Source: Allobrachymonas sp. (GTDB lineage Bacteria > Pseudomonadota > Gammaproteobacteria > Burkholderiales > Burkholderiaceae_C). Taken from it: a DNA stretch of 5,521 nucleotides. The notes beneath the pieces were generated by a model. It worked only from the letters and a program-made list of their open reading frames with translations. It was not told the origin of the DNA and ran no database searches. Every line of letters starts with the position of its first letter. Positions within the stretch are counted from its first letter, which is position 1. This document shows, in pieces, positions 5,192-5,521 of this stretch. A program made the translations under genes and the position numbers. The stretch lies in assembly GCA_030538335.1 (NCBI GenBank), contig JAUNUE010000128.1, positions 1-5,521 on the forward strand. The letters run 5' to 3'.

Positions 5192-5521
5192 ATGAAAACC
5201 TCCTCCTATATTTTTTTTGCGTTGTTTTTATTTGGGTGTACCCCCGAGACCTCTTCCCCATTTTTCCCGGCGGCAACCCAAATTCGACAACTCTCCATAT
5301 CTAGTGGTGAGGTAGTCACTGAAAAGGCAAAAATTTCTGAACTCTTTACTGTCCTTGGCCAAATAAAAGGCAGATGGAGCTATACGTTGGACACATATCC
5401 ATCCCCTCAGAAACAAATATTTTTTGTTGACTCATCTAGTAAATTGCTCTGTCGTTTGGACATTGGGCCTTATTTATCCAAGGAAAACCCCCGGCTTTGC
5501 CGGGGGACTGCCAAGGTTTGA
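5192..5521 (+). CDS. Hypothetical lipoprotein, 109 aa
   Basis: I do not recognise this family. The 109-residue product starts with a lipoprotein-type signal: MKTSS, a hydrophobic core YIFFALFLF, then GCTPE with Cys16 as the candidate lipidated residue. The lipobox LFGC has Phe at -2, which is less usual than Ala or Ser. A Ser/Pro-rich linker (about 19-27) leads into a small domain with a helical EKAKISELFTVLGQIKG (44-60), then WSYTLDTYPSPQKQIFFVDSSSKLLCRLDIGPYL (62-95), probably beta-strands. Cysteines 87 and 103 remain in the mature part. AGAAGG (5183-5188) lies only 3 nt before ATG 5192. The start is 12 nt after the preceding core, as in a cassette gene. The region is AT-rich (35% GC over 5401-5460 by hand count). 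The last dozen codons run through a GC-rich hairpin, so the natural C-terminus may be altered. The stop TGA is the last three bases of the window. Confidence 0.7.
   Translation: MKTSSYIFFALFLFGCTPETSSPFFPAATQIRQLSISSGEVVTEKAKISELFTVLGQIKGRWSYTLDTYPSPQKQIFFVDSSSKLLCRLDIGPYLSKENPRLCRGTAKV
5484..5506 (-). terminator. Possible intrinsic terminator read on the minus strand
   Basis: CCCCCGGC (5488-5495) and GCCGGGGG (5499-5506) form a perfect 8-bp GC-rich stem around a TTT loop. On the minus strand the stem is followed by TTTT (complement of AAAA at 5484-5487). On the plus strand no T-run follows. This suggests a terminator for a minus-strand gene lying to the right of the window, although it sits inside the 3' end of the plus-strand ORF. 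The T-run is short, so it may only be a stable hairpin. Confidence 0.42.

Noticed and set aside
4596..5521. CRISPR array or insertion sequence
   Set aside because: There are no regularly spaced direct repeats, transposase-like ORF, or terminal inverted repeats with target duplications.

Overview
The window holds the downstream part of an nqr operon, then an abrupt change into lower-GC DNA that reads as integron-type gene cassettes. The organism is probably a Gram-negative proteobacterium. The high-GC nqr genes, their similarity from memory to Na+-NQR subunits, and the style of the attC-like site together point to a betaproteobacterium, perhaps Comamonadaceae-like. The family-level guess is inference only.

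Region 1 (1-4595, all + strand, tightly packed): the 3' end of nqrB, then complete nqrC, nqrD, nqrE and nqrF, then apbE. These encode most of the Na+-translocating NADH:quinone oxidoreductase. NqrF takes electrons from NADH through FAD and a [2Fe-2S] centre. NqrD and NqrE carry the paired intramembrane cysteines. NqrC carries covalent FMN, and NqrB carries FMN plus the quinone site. ApbE is the lipoprotein flavin transferase expected to attach FMN to NqrC and NqrB. Gaps and overlaps run from an overlap of up to 35 nt (nqrF/apbE) to a gap of 14 nt (nqrD/nqrE), which fits one transcript. nqrA and the rest of nqrB would lie upstream. No nqrM-like gene follows apbE here.

Region 2 (4596-4729): a short gene-free stretch with a degenerate but structured attC-like site ending in a perfect GTTAGGC core.

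Region 3 (4715-5180): a unit that fits a mobile integron gene cassette. It starts with TTAGGC, carries one 122-residue ORF of unknown function, and ends in an attC-like site whose left core GCCTAAC contains the ORF's stop codon. That left core is exactly complementary to the GTTAGGC that would form if the unit were excised as a circle, which is good internal evidence for a real cassette.

Region 4 (5181-5521): AT-rich DNA with a 109-residue predicted lipoprotein of unknown function, either a second cassette or flanking DNA. Close to its 3' end is a perfect 8-bp GC-rich hairpin that reads as an intrinsic terminator on the minus strand. No integrase gene is visible, so the array would be a cluster of attC sites lacking a nearby integrase, or the edge of a larger array.
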